This document shows, piece after piece, positions 34,141 to 47,423 of a DNA stretch of 64,000 nucleotides; the first letter of the stretch is position 1; each line of letters opens with the position of its first letter. Origin of the DNA: Amoebidium appalachense (Eukaryota > Ichthyosporea); contig CAVNZM010000008.1 of the NCBI GenBank assembly GCA_963693365.1, positions 2,232,001 to 2,296,000 on the forward strand, given 5' to 3'. A model generated the notes under the pieces. It was not told the DNA's origin. It worked only from the letters and a program-made list of their open reading frames with translations, and did no database searches. The position numbers were made by a program, and so were the translations under genes.

Positions 34141-36560
34141 GCTTACATGTAGCCTGACTTTTAAAGATCCTAATCGATGACAAGAGCTTTATGTATGTAC
34201 TACAGTCACGTGTTTTGAAATCCATTATAAAATTCTTTTTTTAAAAAAAAAAAATTTCAATATACAGACCAACTTTATTCATTGGTGGGTTCGTGGGTGG
34301 AACCCTTGGGCCCGAGGCCCCCAAATGGGGCGAAGTGTGTGTGTAGTGTTTCTTTTTTTTTCTTTTCTTTTCTCTTCCTTTTTTTGGGGGGGGGGGGGGA
34401 GGGGGGGGGGGGGGGTGAGGGGGGGGGAGGGGGGCGGGAGGGGGGATGTCCGTCATATTGATCTGTGAGTTTGCTGCACAACAGATACTGCATGCGTTGT
34501 GGCATAGAGGCAGGTCACCCAACCAACATCAGGCAGTCCGAGGTAATCCTTACGTGGCCCTAAATGGCTGCTTGATTGTGGGACAGAACAGGCATCTAAG
34601 GAATGGGTGTCCGGCAATCCCGGTGGGACAGAACATTTTTATCACCTTCGTGCGGTACACCTTAACTCAAACAAGACAAGGATCTTCACATGAGAGATAT
34701 CATATGGCAAATAGCCTTTTTTTACGAAATGAAACTGATACATTATCCCCCCCCCCCCCCCCCCCCCCCTAGTTTCAAATATAGAATCTTCATGCCACCA
34801 TCCCCTAACCCTTCCTCCACACACTAAGCTTTCTATACTTTTGAATAAAAGGAGGTGTTTCGGATCGGGCCCGGGCTAGCTGCCTGGGCTCTTAGACCCT
34901 GAGCTGACCCAGCCCCCCCCCCCCCCCCCCCCCTCCCCCCCAACCTACCCCCCCCCCCCCCCAAAAAAAAAAAAAAAAAAAAAAACCACCACCACCACCA
35001 CCACCACATCCACCTGCGCCCCTCCCCCCGCCCTCCGTCCCCTCCCCCTCAATCCCTCCCCCCCTCCCCCCCCCCCCCCCCCCCCCTCCCCCCCCCCCCC
35101 CCTCCCCTACCTCGCCCCCTTACCCCCCCCTCTCCCAAACCCCCTCCCCCATTTTTCCTTAATCCCCACCCTTTCATCTCTAAGTACAATAAGTCTGTTT
35201 GGTCCTCATGAAATATGATATCGCCCGTGCCGTGGATGAACGTAATAAGATTATCCCTTCCCCCTCCTTTCCTCCCCCCCCCCCCCCCCCTCCCCCCTCC
35301 CTCCTCCCCCTCCCCCCCCGGGGGATGCTGACCAATCCCAGCAACTCTCTCCACCCACTGCCACCCCACGCCCCGGTCCCTCCCCCGTCCCAGGAAAAGG
35401 GATCTGCTTGGACTCCTAGTGAATACGAGGTTGATTATATTCAAGACGGTGGTAGCAGTCGTCTAGCCGAATACTCGTAATTTACGATGCCGTGCCTAAT
35501 TATGACATCAAAGCTGAGAGGAGATATAGGCTGTTGATCGGTGGTGAAAATCGACTCGTTATGATCTGGCATACGGAATCTAGAACCAGATACATTTATG
35601 AAATGGTAATATATCATATCTAAGCATGGTGTGTGTGCGTGTTCGGGGGGCCGAGAGGGGGGGGGGGGGGGGGGGGGGGAGTGGGGTGGGGTGGGGTGGG
35701 GGGGGGGGAGGGGGGAATAACCAAAGATGTGTAGATACCTCAAATCTCTGTAGGGCGGGTGAGGGGGGAGAGGTGAGTGGGTGGGTGGGGGGGGGGGGGG
35801 GGGGGGGGTGAGGTTGGGAGGGAAGGGGGGAACAAGTGCATCCAGCAAGGATTCAACAATATGCTCTCAACTCGCAGTATGTGAATACGCATTCTATTAA
35901 TATGACGATGTATGTGGGTGGATCTGAATATTAGAAGGTTTTTTTTGGGGGGGATTGGGGGAATGGGGGGTGGGGGGGTTGCAGGATTTGAGGGCTGTTG
36001 GTGGTGGTTGCACTGGTTGGATGGGTGGGTAGGGGGTGGGTGGACTGGGGGAAGGAAGGGGCGGGGGGAGGGGGGTGAAGTGGTGGTGGTGCAGGTGGGT
36101 GGTGGGGTGGATAGTGGGGATGGGGTTTAAAGGCAGGCAACAATTGAGTAAACCTAGAAATGGGGAGGGGACAGGAAGGAGGAGGACGAAGCCGCGCTCT
36201 GCGCAGGGGATAGGGGGGAAGGGAGGGGAGGGAGGGAGGGGGGAGGGCGAGGTGGGTGGGTGGGTGGGGGGGGGGGGGGGGGAGGGGGAAGGGGGGGGAA
36301 GTGGGGGCGGAAGGCTTTATAAAGACAGTACCGCACGGGTAGGCATCTTACAAACCAATGGCTTATGGCATAGAAACAAAGGGAAGCCACATTTTGGGCA
36401 GGCGTGTGCTTGTGTGTGTGTGTGTGTATTTCGGGGAAGGGGGGAAGGATGTCCACATAAATCTACCCTTCTCTCTCTCTCACACGAGGCACTCCCCCCC
36501 CCCCCCCCCCCTCTCCCTTCCCCCCTCCCCCCTCCCGTCCCCCCCCCCCCCCCCACCCAC
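34141..36560. other. Spacer between duplication units
   Basis: No gene recognised. Contains A/T-rich patches, many G and C runs (34386-34415, 34914-34960, 35060-35102, 35650-35720, 35788-35809) and short unique segments. Long frames here are poly-Pro/Gly translations. Confidence 0.5.
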
Positions 36561-37143
36561 GACCACCACCATCACACGAACACACACGCACGCACACACG
36601 CACGCACACGCACACACGCACACACGAACACACACACACAAACACACACACGCGCGCGCGCGCACACACACACAAACACACACACACAGCCCCCCCCACC
36701 CCTACCCCCCCCTCCACGTCTTTCCCTCATCTCTCATGGTAGGGCTCCCCATCATAAGGCATCGACACACTCCCCCACTCCCCCCATCCCCCCACCCCCC
36801 CTTTTTTCCCCAACCCGCGCCACCACCTCCTAGACTCACTCCACTGGTTTCCCGTTCCCTCCACTGGAAGTTCAGTTGTGTTGGTACCAGTGGCGAACAA
36901 TTGCAGGAAGGGGCAGCACATGTGGTGCTGGTTGGTTGATTAGGAAATGGTAAACACATACAGCCACATACAAGCTCTCACACACACGCACACATACACG
37001 TGCAAACACATTGAGAAACACACACGTGTTCACACACACACACACCTGTAGAATGCAGGAAAAGCGCACACACATAGTATTACGCATGCACACACATAAG
37101 CACACACATACACACGTGCACGCACACGGACACACGCAAGCAC

Positions 37144-37922
37144 TGTTGGAATACGTATCAACGTAGTACAGCAAGAGACTTGAAGTATGTGTGTGTGTCT
37201 TAGCCTTGTTTGTATTCGTGTCTGCTTTTCTCCTTTGTGCTCTCTTCCTTTTCCCCCTTTCCTTCTCTCTCTCTCTCTTCCCCCCCCCCGTATCTCTCTA
37301 TCCCTTGTTTCTGTGTGCACATATATCTGTAGATCTGTGCACACCTGGCTCCCTTGCCTGTCAGGACGTGTTGTATTTAACTCGTGTTTGCTCTCCCCTG
37401 TCAATAGACGCGAGTGAGCCGATCTATAGACCGTGGTGTTGCATTCCTGTCTATTAATATACAGGTTGTGATTGGACACATTTGATCTGTTTGAATTCGT
37501 TTCCATGATGTGTCTTCACTCTGAGAGTGTCGACTATTAGGAAGTATATGTATTTAGATGAGTTTCTTTATAGAGACGAGTGTAAATATATATGTAAATT
37601 AATAGTGACAAGTTGTTTGAGTTACTTAATTTATTCAAGTAGAGTTTCTAAGCTTCTGTTGTGTCGGAAAGTTAGAAAGCGTCTTCTCGATTGGAATGTA
37701 TTGCTCTGTCGTGAAGGAACCGGATTGGTTCCCTTCTTTTAGTTGAGATGAGATGATGAATGGGCCAGAACAAAAAGGCTCGAGAGTGCAATAAACGTCA
37801 GTTGTTGTTTGAATCTTTCTCGTGTCGTGAACAACTCCGATTGCCCTCTCTTTATTGTGTTGGTCGTGTTTTACATGACACCTCTGTGCACTCTGCTCCA
37901 TTAGATTTGTACAAAACAACAG
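37144..37922. mobile_element. Solo-LTR-like insertion, 779 bp, 4-bp TSD
   Basis: Present only in duplication unit 2. It begins TGTTGGAATACG and ends ACAAAACAACAG, with near-mirrored TGTTG/CAACA ends and a flanking GCAC duplication at 37140-37143 and 37923-37926. Removing the element plus one GCAC gives a site that aligns base for base with unit 1 near 26640. It is AT-richer than its surroundings. In the plus orientation a TATA-like taaatatatatg (about 37584) precedes an AATAAA (about 37790), as in an LTR. No retrotransposon proteins lie inside, so a solo LTR is the simplest reading. The final G after CA is slightly irregular. Confidence 0.72.
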
Positions 37923-38851
37923 GCACCCACATGCACAAGCACACACCCACACACAATGTAGTGCAAAACTTCATGGCCCACGGTATTAGACATGCACAGA
38001 TACCGTTTAACGCTATGCACAATATTATCCCCCCCCCCCCCCCCCCCCCTTCTCCCCCCAACTGAGCCCTGCGGTACCCCCTAGCCTCCCCCCCCCCCCC
38101 CCGCCCCTTCACCCTCCCCCAGACCCTCCCCCCCCCACGTGCACCCCCAGCCCTCCTCTTCCTCCCCCCCCCACCCTCCTCCTTTCCTGGGCGAGCACTC
38201 ACGTGTACAGTAACGGAGACAAATTCGTACCTGTGCACAAGCACAGACGTGTACGACACAAAAACCCTCTTAGAAGCGCACACCCGAATTCGAAAGCACA
38301 CACTGGAATCACAAACACAATTAACACAGACAAGTGACACACACAGGTCTCAATCAAAACATTTTCCAGGCTGCGCATGCTCACACACACACAAACACAT
38401 AAAATGTGACACACGAAATACACTTGCATGTTTAACGTGCAGGTATCTGCACGCTCGCACAGAAAGGCAGGCTCACACGAACCAGAACTGATGTGCTCGC
38501 TCAGGGACGTGTACACACACGTACGTGCCCATACTACCAAGTTATATAATGGCACACAGAACATCTCATACACCCTGCAAAATCCAACAGAGTTCCCATG
38601 CCTCTTTACAATTATGCACGGTGACACACAAACAGACTTAAACAATTGATACGCTTACGTCTCGATTCATTTGAACGTGAGCCCAGCCTCCGAGTCGGAA
38701 ATAAAGAGGAGGGAATAAGGAAGAGAAGGAGAGGCTCAGGGGCAGAAGGGGAAGGAGATCTACAGCGAGTCTAAATCGGAGAACTTGGTGGGAAGGATCT
38801 ACTGGGGTACGACATGGAAATGAATGTGGTGGTGGTGGTGGTGGTGGTGGT

Positions 38852-38883
<32 letters not shown>

Positions 38884-38952
38884 TGTATGTATAACAAGAG
38901 ATAGGTGAAGAACAGCTGGGAAGGTACATCGAAGAGGTGGGGGTGGCGGCGG

Positions 38953-38985
<33 letters not shown>

Positions 38986-39313
38986 GGGGGGGGAGAAGTG
39001 TTGAAGGATTGGGTAGGGTGTGACGGATAAACGAAAAAGATTGAAAGGAAATGAGGGGTTCGAGTGTGGGAGGAGTGTGGCAGGGCGACTTGGAGAGGGA
39101 GAAAAACGAAGACTTAATTCAAAGGGAGAAAAAGGAGAAAGCCACAGAGTAAAGTATTGAGCGCCGGCGGGAAGGAGGGGTGGGGAGGGGGGAAACCCCG
39201 GGGGGGGGGGGGGGGGGGGGAGGGGGGAGGGGGAGGGGGCTATCAGGAGATGCAGAGAGAAATCAGTGAGAGGAGGTGGAAGAGAGCCTATATGAGCTAA
39301 AGGAGAGAGAGAA

Positions 39314-40078
39314 TGTTGGACATTGTGTTCATAGAAGCTAGTTCTAGTGCACGTTGTTCCTTCTGTAAGTCAGAAATGATTGCATCTTGTGAGGCCAACC
39401 TCTGCTCCAGTAGTTGGACTAGTTGCTGCAACTGTAAGTTGTCAGACATAGTGTCGTGTATGATGGGTAACTAGTCTATGTGTTTTGTGCACTGAAAACG
39501 ACAGTAGAAAAGTGTAAATCAAACGTTCTGCTTCCCATGTTTGTGACATGGGAGGCACTGCTTTATATAGTCGTTGGCCACCTCATGGTGGCCTCGTGTG
39601 CACCCTGGTGGTGGGCCATGTACAGCATGGCCGAAAAGAGAGCACAATGAAAACAAGTCGTTAAAGATATAAAAGTTAACTGTGCACGTTGAGTGGCTAG
39701 TTAACTTGCACTAAAGCACACAAATAAACGTGTTTAACACACCAATTGCAGTTAAACGTAAATCTTACTTCACACAACTAAAAATATTCTGAGAATATCC
39801 GGGAATAAAGCACACTACCACTCTAAGAATAGAATCCTGTGGCAAATATAGACATGACATCATCTGAACCGGGAATATTAATTAATGAGCACAATTAGCA
39901 CGTTGCTAGTGAAGCTCGTCATTGGTACAGTTTTGGCTCAAACATATAACTACCATATATGAATATGACCGTAAACAAAAGCTCTATGCACTCGAGTGAG
40001 TGTTGAAACAATTATTCAATTGCTCAGAAATTGTCTCTAACAGACATTGCTAGCCGGGAGTACCAGTGTACTCCAACA
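39314..40078 (-). mobile_element. Solo-LTR-like insertion, 765 bp, with Gag-like ORF start
   Basis: Ends are TGTTGG and CCAACA, perfectly inverted, flanked by AGAA at 39310-39313 and 40079-40082. Unit 1 has the uninterrupted site near 27820. Read on the minus strand, a TATATAAA-type box (about 39570) lies about 120 bp before an ATG at 39449. That ATG opens a frame starting MSDNLQLQQLVQLLEQRLAS, a heptad-rich coiled coil that stays open to the element end. A Gag frame starting inside the LTR is known from Ty1. It is a different family from the 37144 element although similar in length. Confidence 0.72.
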
Positions 40079-40158
40079 AGAAGGACGAGAGCCTCGACTA
40101 TTAAAGCATTTAGGATAAGAGTGTCTCCCGTCTTAGAGCCAAAGAGAAAGCAGGAGGG

Positions 40159-40217
<59 letters not shown>

Positions 40218-40716
40218 CCACGGGCACAGGGGGGAGGGGAAGGGGGGAGGAGTTCAATGCTTTTTCTCTGTCTTCTCTTTTTCTTTCTTTTTCTTTTTCT
40301 TTTTGTGGGGGGGAGGGGGGGGGGGGGGGTCCAGGTACTACGGGCACATGCAGGGGGTTAGGGAGGGGGGGATCTCGATGCTTTTTCTCACTTTTGACTT
40401 TATTCTACATGCAGACTCTTGGTTTTTGACGGGAAAATTCCGGCCTCCGCTTTCCAGGTATTCTACCTTGTGAAAACAGAAACCGTGACATATCAAATAT
40501 GGAAATCAGAACACCGGTGGTCAGCCCATAACAGTCTAAGGCAAAGCTGGTGACATTTCCACTAACAGCTCTCCCAAGGGCCTTACGATATACCAACATA
40601 TATACACAAGGCAGTTTCTAGTTGTGTGCCAGCAGTTCATGGCATGGCATATGACATTGTTCTCAGACATATTCAGGCAAATATACCCAGGCCAGACCGC
40701 ATACTTGTGTTGACCT

Positions 40717-43187
40717 TTAGGGCGCCGGCGCAGGTAGGCCCAGGGTGAAAGGGATGTAGTAAGCCCACCGAGGGCCTGTGAACGAGTTGGCGCAGTACGG
40801 GGCAACAGGGGTGCCGCTTTCGTTGGTGATGCAGCGCCCACAGCCATACGTGGTCTGGCCATTCATCAGCGTGTAGTGCACCACAACCACCAGGGAGTTG
40901 CATCCCAGGCTGCCGACCTGGAGGGTGAACTGCGTGCGGGTGCTCTTGACTGGCTCCTGTGCCGCAGCCACACACGTGTAGGCCGTGCCGGGCTGGCAAT
41001 CCTTAGTGAAATGGCCGGGTACAGGGTAGCCCAGGGTCTGAACATGAGGGATATTCCGCGTGTTGCATGCAACAGCAACATGGGCTTGGAAAATGTTAAT
41101 GCCGAGGGACGAGGTGTCAATGGTGATCCTGAGGGTGCCGGCGGGGAGGAGCCAGTCGGTGACGGTGACGGTGCCGTCGAGATTTGATTGGCCGTAGAGG
41201 GCGCAGAAGTCTGTTTGCTTGCATACAACCCCGGTGCCTGAGTACCCACTGTTGCAGGCACACGTGAAGGAACCTCCGTATTGGAGCATGTGGCATGCTG
41301 GTCACAGTTATCGGTGTTGGTGGCGCATTCGTCGATATCGCTGCATGTAATGCCATTGCCTGTATAGCCAGTGTTGCAGGTGCAGGTGAAGGAACCATCC
41401 GTATTGAGACATGTGGCGTGTGCATCACAGTTGTCAATGTCGAGGGCGCACTCGTTAATATCGCTGTAGGTGACGCCGTTACCCGTGTAGCCCGTGTTGC
41501 AAGTGCACGTGAAAGAGCCCTCAGTGTTAGAGCACGTAGCCTCCTGGTCACAGTTGTCCGTACCAAGGGTACACTCGTCAATGTCGCTGCAGGTTACTCC
41601 ATCGCCGGTATAGCCACTGTTGCAGGCGCAGGTGAAAGAGCCCTCAGTGTTGGAGCAAGTGGCGTGTGCATCGCAGTTATCGATGTCGAGGGCACACTCA
41701 TCGATATCGGCGCAGCTAACGCCGTTGCCCGTGTAGCCGGCGTTGCATGCACACTTAAAAGAGCCAGGGGTATTAGAGGACGTGGCGTGTGCATCGCATT
41801 CATCTCGGTTGAGGGCACACTCGTCAATATCGGCGCAGGTAACGCCATTGCCCGTATATCTAGTGTTGCATGTGCAGGTGAAAGAGCCCCGTGTGTTGGA
41901 GCATGTAGCTTGGGCATCACAGTTATCAGTACCAGCCGCACATTTGTCGATGTCGCTGCAGGTTACACCATCACCAGTATAGCCACTGTTGCAGGCACAG
42001 GTGAAAGAGCCTGCGGTGTTCAAGCATGTAGCATGTGCATCACAGTTGTCAGTGTCGAGGGCACACTCATCAATATCACTGCAGGTGACGCCGTTACCCG
42101 TGTACCCGGCGTTGCATGCACACGTAAAAGAGACAGGGGTATTAGAGCACGTGGCGTGTGCATCGCAGTCATCGGTGTTGAGGGCACACTCGTCAATATC
42201 GGCGCAGGTAACGCCCTTGCCCGTATATCCACTGTTGCATGTGCAGGTAAAAGAGCCCTGTGTGTTGGAGCATGTAGCTTGGGCATCACAGTTATCAGTA
42301 CCAGCCGTACATTCGTCGATGTCGCTGCAGGTGACACCATCACCAGTATAGCCACTGTTGCAGGCACAGGTGAAAGAGCCTGCGGTGTTCGAGCATGTAG
42401 CATGTGCATCACAGTTGTCAGTGTCGAGGGCACACTCATCAATATCCCGTGACGCCGTTGCCCGTGTAGCCGGCGTTGCATGCGCACGTGAAAGAGCCAG
42501 GGGTGTTTGAGCACGTGGCGTGTGCATCACAGTTGTCGGTGTTTGCAGCACACTCGTCAATGTCGGTGGAGGTGATACCGTTGCCGGTGTAGGCTGTATT
42601 GCAGACACATGTTGTGTCATCGCAGTGAGCGTTGGGAGAACAGCCAGAGCAGATGTTGGGTTCATTTGTGATTTCGACGCAGTACGTCCACCTAGCGGAA
42701 TTGGGGTGGTTGCAGCTGCAGGTCTGCGTAACAGGGTTCCAGCTGGTGCATGCCCATGACGTTTGTCCGTTGCTGTCAGCCACGTGGAACAGCAGGGCGT
42801 AGCTTCCGGACGGGCACACATGTCCGTGCTCAGGTTGATGCTGTACATGTCAGTGGGCACGCCGCCAAGGTTGGTGTGTGCAGCTCCCCATATGCGTGGG
42901 TTGCCGTCAGTTGCCAGAGTTGGAAACTGACCAGGGGCAGTTGTAGGGATATCTTGGATGGTGCAGCCTATGGCCACCTGTGTCTCCGTCATGATGGGGG
43001 CGTAGAAGTTGACGTTGAGCATCATGGTGTTGCCGATGATGCTGACACTGAGGGTGCGGCATTATTGAAGCATGCCCGTAGAGCAGGGGGAAGGTCTGGA
43101 AGGCATCTCGGCGGCTGCAGCTGACATGAATAGGCCCGGCGGCCACCCCATCGCCAGGGCAGCCACAAAAGCGGCGGCTTTCACCAT
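40717..43187 (-). pseudogene. Decayed second copy of the EGF-repeat gene
   Basis: Duplicate of 28415-30634 with the same signal peptide, end domains and promoter, but 11 rather than 9 EGF_CA repeats. Compared with the intact copy the frame is hit by -1 near 43147, +2 near 43070, -1 near 43057, -1 near 42822, -5 near 42445 and -1 near 41273. A further 6-base insertion near 43120 keeps frame. Several EGF hallmarks are also lost by substitution: GITSTD and GVTYSD replace the last cysteine, HATSSN replaces a mid-repeat cysteine, and DIDKC replaces the calcium glutamate. Because substitutions as well as indels hit key residues, true decay is favoured over sequencing error, though the indels in C and A runs could include errors. 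Confidence 0.82.
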
Positions 43188-43339
43188 TTTCAGTGTTGAG
43201 GTTGGCGTGTGGACCTTTGTTGTTAGGTGTTTTGTCCGAACGTGCGTCGCAGGGGCTGCTGGTCGCTGGGATGTGGCTACAATACACAGTCGTCGGTGGC
43301 TGACTGACTGATCACGTAGAGTTGCGGCCCATCGGAGGA

Positions 43340-43346
43340 ATTTATA
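43340..43346 (-). promoter_or_regulatory. TATA box of EGF pseudogene copy
   Basis: TATAAAT on the minus strand in the same sequence context as 30781-30787, about 153 bp before the ancestral start codon. Confidence 0.4.
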
Positions 43347-44485
43347 CTTCCTGACTGCCAGATTTGCGCCAATAATCGACGAGTATTCTAGATACGCACT
43401 CTTAGGAATGTTTGGAATTTCCAAAAAACAAGCTATATTTGTTCATTGGCTTTTGTAAACAAATCATAAAAGTGGATCTTCATAGCTAAAATTCCCAGCA
43501 TTCCTGAGAGGTTCCCACCCTCAGGCTAGTGGCACCCTTTGCAGGTTGCAGGCTGCCCGATACAGCCTGCTTGGCGCATATGTCAAGGCTCATGCCAGAC
43601 AACTGCAACGCCACGAATTTAACCACATCACACTATTGTCTATTATGGTTGAAGTTCCGCCAGGTTGGTCTAGCTAATATGCATGCGTTTCTGCAGCGTC
43701 GACTGCCTCTCCACTGTTCGATGGTAGGTCACGTGCATGTTGATCAATGTGCATCCCAAGCTAGCCTGTGTCTACGTCTGCATGGTAACTACAGTAGCCG
43801 TGGTTTCCAAGAGAAAATACAAGTTCACACATAACGTACATGCACCTGTGCTTTGTGACACTTGTGCTACCTTGACACCTGCAGTCACGCCTACTTTTGT
43901 GCGTATGTACATGTATATGACATGTACATGGACATCAGAGTTGTCCTACTATTAAATAAGGCCAGCTGATTAAAGGGCCGACAGCACCCATGGCCCTGCA
44001 GCCTGACTCACCGGCGGTGACAAGACGGTGACAGGGGTGACACATGCGATCCAACCGCATTTTATGGATCGCAGGTATGTCTTCAAGTCGTGCATTCAGT
44101 GGTCACGTATTTATGTACTGAACAAAGGGCCACTCATAACATGTGGCGGGAGGAGTAGACTTCGGAAGGTACACCTGACGATGCATCATCATCACGTGCA
44201 CGGTAGTCGGAAATGCGCATGAGGCGCCGTGTGCTAATACACGTGGACATGCACACGCATACTCGGCCCATCGAACACGTGCAAGTCTTTTTGTGTAATA
44301 TGGTCGTCTATTATCATAGATAGTATCTAATCACTGGTTATCAAGCACTTGTGCAGGTGCATGTGGATGCATACATGCGCGTGCATATACGGTATGTGTG
44401 TACGTGTGTGCTGTGTTTGTGTGTGTGTCTCAGACTGAGCATGCATGCGCGCGCGCGTGATGCATCACTTGCATGCATGTGCTTC

Positions 44486-44860
<375 letters not shown>

Positions 44861-45163
44861 GCGCGTTCTTCATATTTGTGCCCATACCATCATGGCACGG
44901 CATGACATTTTTGAATTTGATTTGCATCGGACGGTTAGTAGACAACATTAAGATTTCTCCTGGTTATCCCCCCTCCCGAGGTTCTTAACTGGGGGGCCTG
45001 AGGGGGGGGGGGGTGGGGGGGTGGAAACCTACCCGGAGCACCCACCTGCTCGAGGGGTTGTACCCCCTCTTCCCCACCCCCCCCCCCCCCCCCCCCCCCC
45101 ATCCACCCTTTTTTTCCCCAAGTCAACCGCACGTGTGTGTGTGTGTTGGGAGGGGAATTCAAG

Positions 45164-45199
<36 letters not shown>

Positions 45200-45286
45200 G
45201 GGGGGAGGGGAAGGGGGCTACCCTGACCGGGGGGTCAGGGGGAGGGGGAGGGGAAGGGGCTACCCTGACCCTTAGTGTTAGGGTAG

Positions 45287-45298
45287 TGTGTGTGTGTG

Positions 45299-45389
<91 letters not shown>
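45287..45389. repeat. (GT)n microsatellite ending unit 2
   Basis: About 100 bp of GT interrupted once by tacatg; the counterpart of 34041-34138. Confidence 0.95.
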
Positions 45390-45390
<1 letters not shown>

Positions 45391-47227
45391 GGTGTTTTTC
45401 TTTTACTTTCTTTTTTTCTTTGGGGGGGGGGGGGGGGGGGGGGTTCCTTTTCCTATGGGTGGTCGGTTCCCCCTCCCTCTCCTCCCCCAACTACCCCACG
45501 TCTCGTTTTAAAATCCGAAAATGCCAATACGTGTACGTGACTATGCAAATTGGGACAGCGTACTGAGAGAGGAACATAACCCGAATGGTGATCAAGGTGC
45601 AAACAACGTATATTCTCCTGTCCCCCCCCCCCCCCCCCCCCCCCCCTGCCGCCTCCCCCTCCAAAAAAAAGGGCGCCCGGCCGCCCGATCTCCCCCCAAT
45701 GTTCTTGTATAATTACAAATCCACCAGGTTTGGTAGGATCTATTAATTGGTAGGATCTATTTTTTCGGGGAAGAAAAAATAGTGCCGTTTATTTTAAATC
45801 TTAAATTATCTTAATATCAGGTGACCCCCCCTGTAATCAACGACACACGCGTGGCACGTGCACAAGGAGGTCACAGGTACAAGGACATCATGCACGCCGT
45901 CACACACACACACGCACACACTGGATGCGTGTGAACGGCCAGGTCCACAGGTCCAAATGGGCTTTTTGAAATCGCAACCTGGATTCCAGCCTGCGGCAGT
46001 CCAGATGCCCCTTTTTGCGTGTGGCGGCGGAAAATCCAGACCGCCGGCTGGCTGCATCCGGATATGTTCCGGCCGCGGCCCTTAATAACCTATTGAACTT
46101 AATTTTTTGTAGACAAATACAAGCCAAGAGATGGTGAAAACAGAGAATTGTTTTGGGGAAAAAAGGGGTTCCTAGCATCCTCTCCTACATATGTTGATCC
46201 ATTATTTCCAACATCGAAATCGGCGGCCCTTTTCCTTTCAAAGTACTATATACAAACGTTTAGTCTATTTTGCGCTTACCACAAAAAGTTGCAGAAGCGA
46301 CACAAATGTTATGAAAGATTATCGGAATGCTGTAACTGTGATCTTAATCCAATTATATGGCTTTTACAAAAAAATTTGGCCAATCAAATGACTTACAAAC
46401 GCAGCCTCCGGTCCCAAAAATTGCCCTTCAGTTTTTCGGACCGGAGGCTGCGCTTTTGGTCACCCTAGACGATTTTCGGACGTCCTGGCCTAATTACACG
46501 AGTCGTTGATCTGCTACATGGAATGTGACCCCGTCCAATCCGAACCCGGGACCTGGCCGTTCACACGCATCCACTGTTACTCTTATGCAAGTATTTGTTC
46601 AGTGAGGGGTTGGATCACTCTGGTTAGTATTGTTCTAGCCAAACCCGCCAGCGCAACACACCCCACCCAGAGGACACAACTCTTTCTCATTCAGCGAAGA
46701 ACGAAGAAACAAGATAGTTCCGGCTGGTGTTGTCGATTCTTGCGCGCATACGGTTTATTTATTTGGTTTTTTGGAGATAATCGAAACGTGAATTCATATT
46801 CATACAGGAGGTAGACCATATAGGTGAGTGATGGAATAACTAAACTTATTAAATAAAATACCAATCGAGTAAGCCTGCACATCCATACAAGAACAGCATA
46901 CAAAATGTTTATATAAACATCACCCCAAAAGCAAAAACAAACAAACAAAAAAACTTACGAGAACAAAAGAAAATTTTAATTCTGCGCAACATTACCACAT
47001 GCGGCATCTTAACACCCTGAATATACACTTTCACCATTACCCATACAGGCAAAGGCAAGCATCCCTTTTTAATTCCTTGTTTTTCTTTCATTCTTTCTTT
47101 CTTTTTTTTGCCCCTCCCCATTTACTCCTCCATCATCCACTCATCCAGTAAGGTCTCGCACGCTGTGCTCGCACGACCATGCCAACACAAAACACGGTAC
47201 TTTCTAGGCCGTATTTCCAATCCAAGT
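45391..47227. other. Intergenic region and 3' flank of the CMD-like gene
   Basis: No gene recognised. It is AT-richer than the surroundings, has few homopolymers (45417-45443, 45621-45646) and holds a long foldback at 46400-46452. A minus-strand AATAAA near 46749 could serve the CMD-like gene but is about 480 bp from its stop. Confidence 0.5.
46400..46452. other. Long perfect foldback hairpin
   Basis: cgcagcctccggtcc (46400-46414) is the exact reverse complement of 46438-46452. After one C-C mismatch the inner bases aaaaattg and cagttttt also pair (one G-U), leaving a 5-nt loop. Altogether about 23 paired positions. It could be a MITE remnant, a small-RNA precursor or a structural site; nothing nearby decides. 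Confidence 0.75.
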
Positions 47228-47389
47228 CTACTTGCGGTGCTTGGTCTGCTTCTTCTTGAAGTCCAGCCAGAACCCATCGACCATGGCCTGGTTCTCGGCA
47301 CCCCACAGATAGCCCGTAAGGTCCAGAGTCGACCGCACGTCATTCTGTGCCCCCACAAACACGTCAGCTAATGCAAAAACATTATTTCT

Positions 47390-47423
<34 letters not shown>

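Noticed and set aside
37635-37952. 105-codon minus-strand frame over the 37144 LTR
   Set aside because: No recognisable motif, crosses the element border into flanking sequence, and the TATA and poly(A) signals suggest the opposite orientation.
41295-42452. 385-codon plus-strand frame opposite the second EGF copy
   Set aside because: Same shadow effect as at 28988; no independent evidence of coding.
47345-47371. Upstream acceptor (gcattag) for the last CMD-like exon
   Set aside because: It would put the exon out of phase; the gcacag acceptor at 47346-47345 restores phase and aligns gap-free with the first half of the protein.
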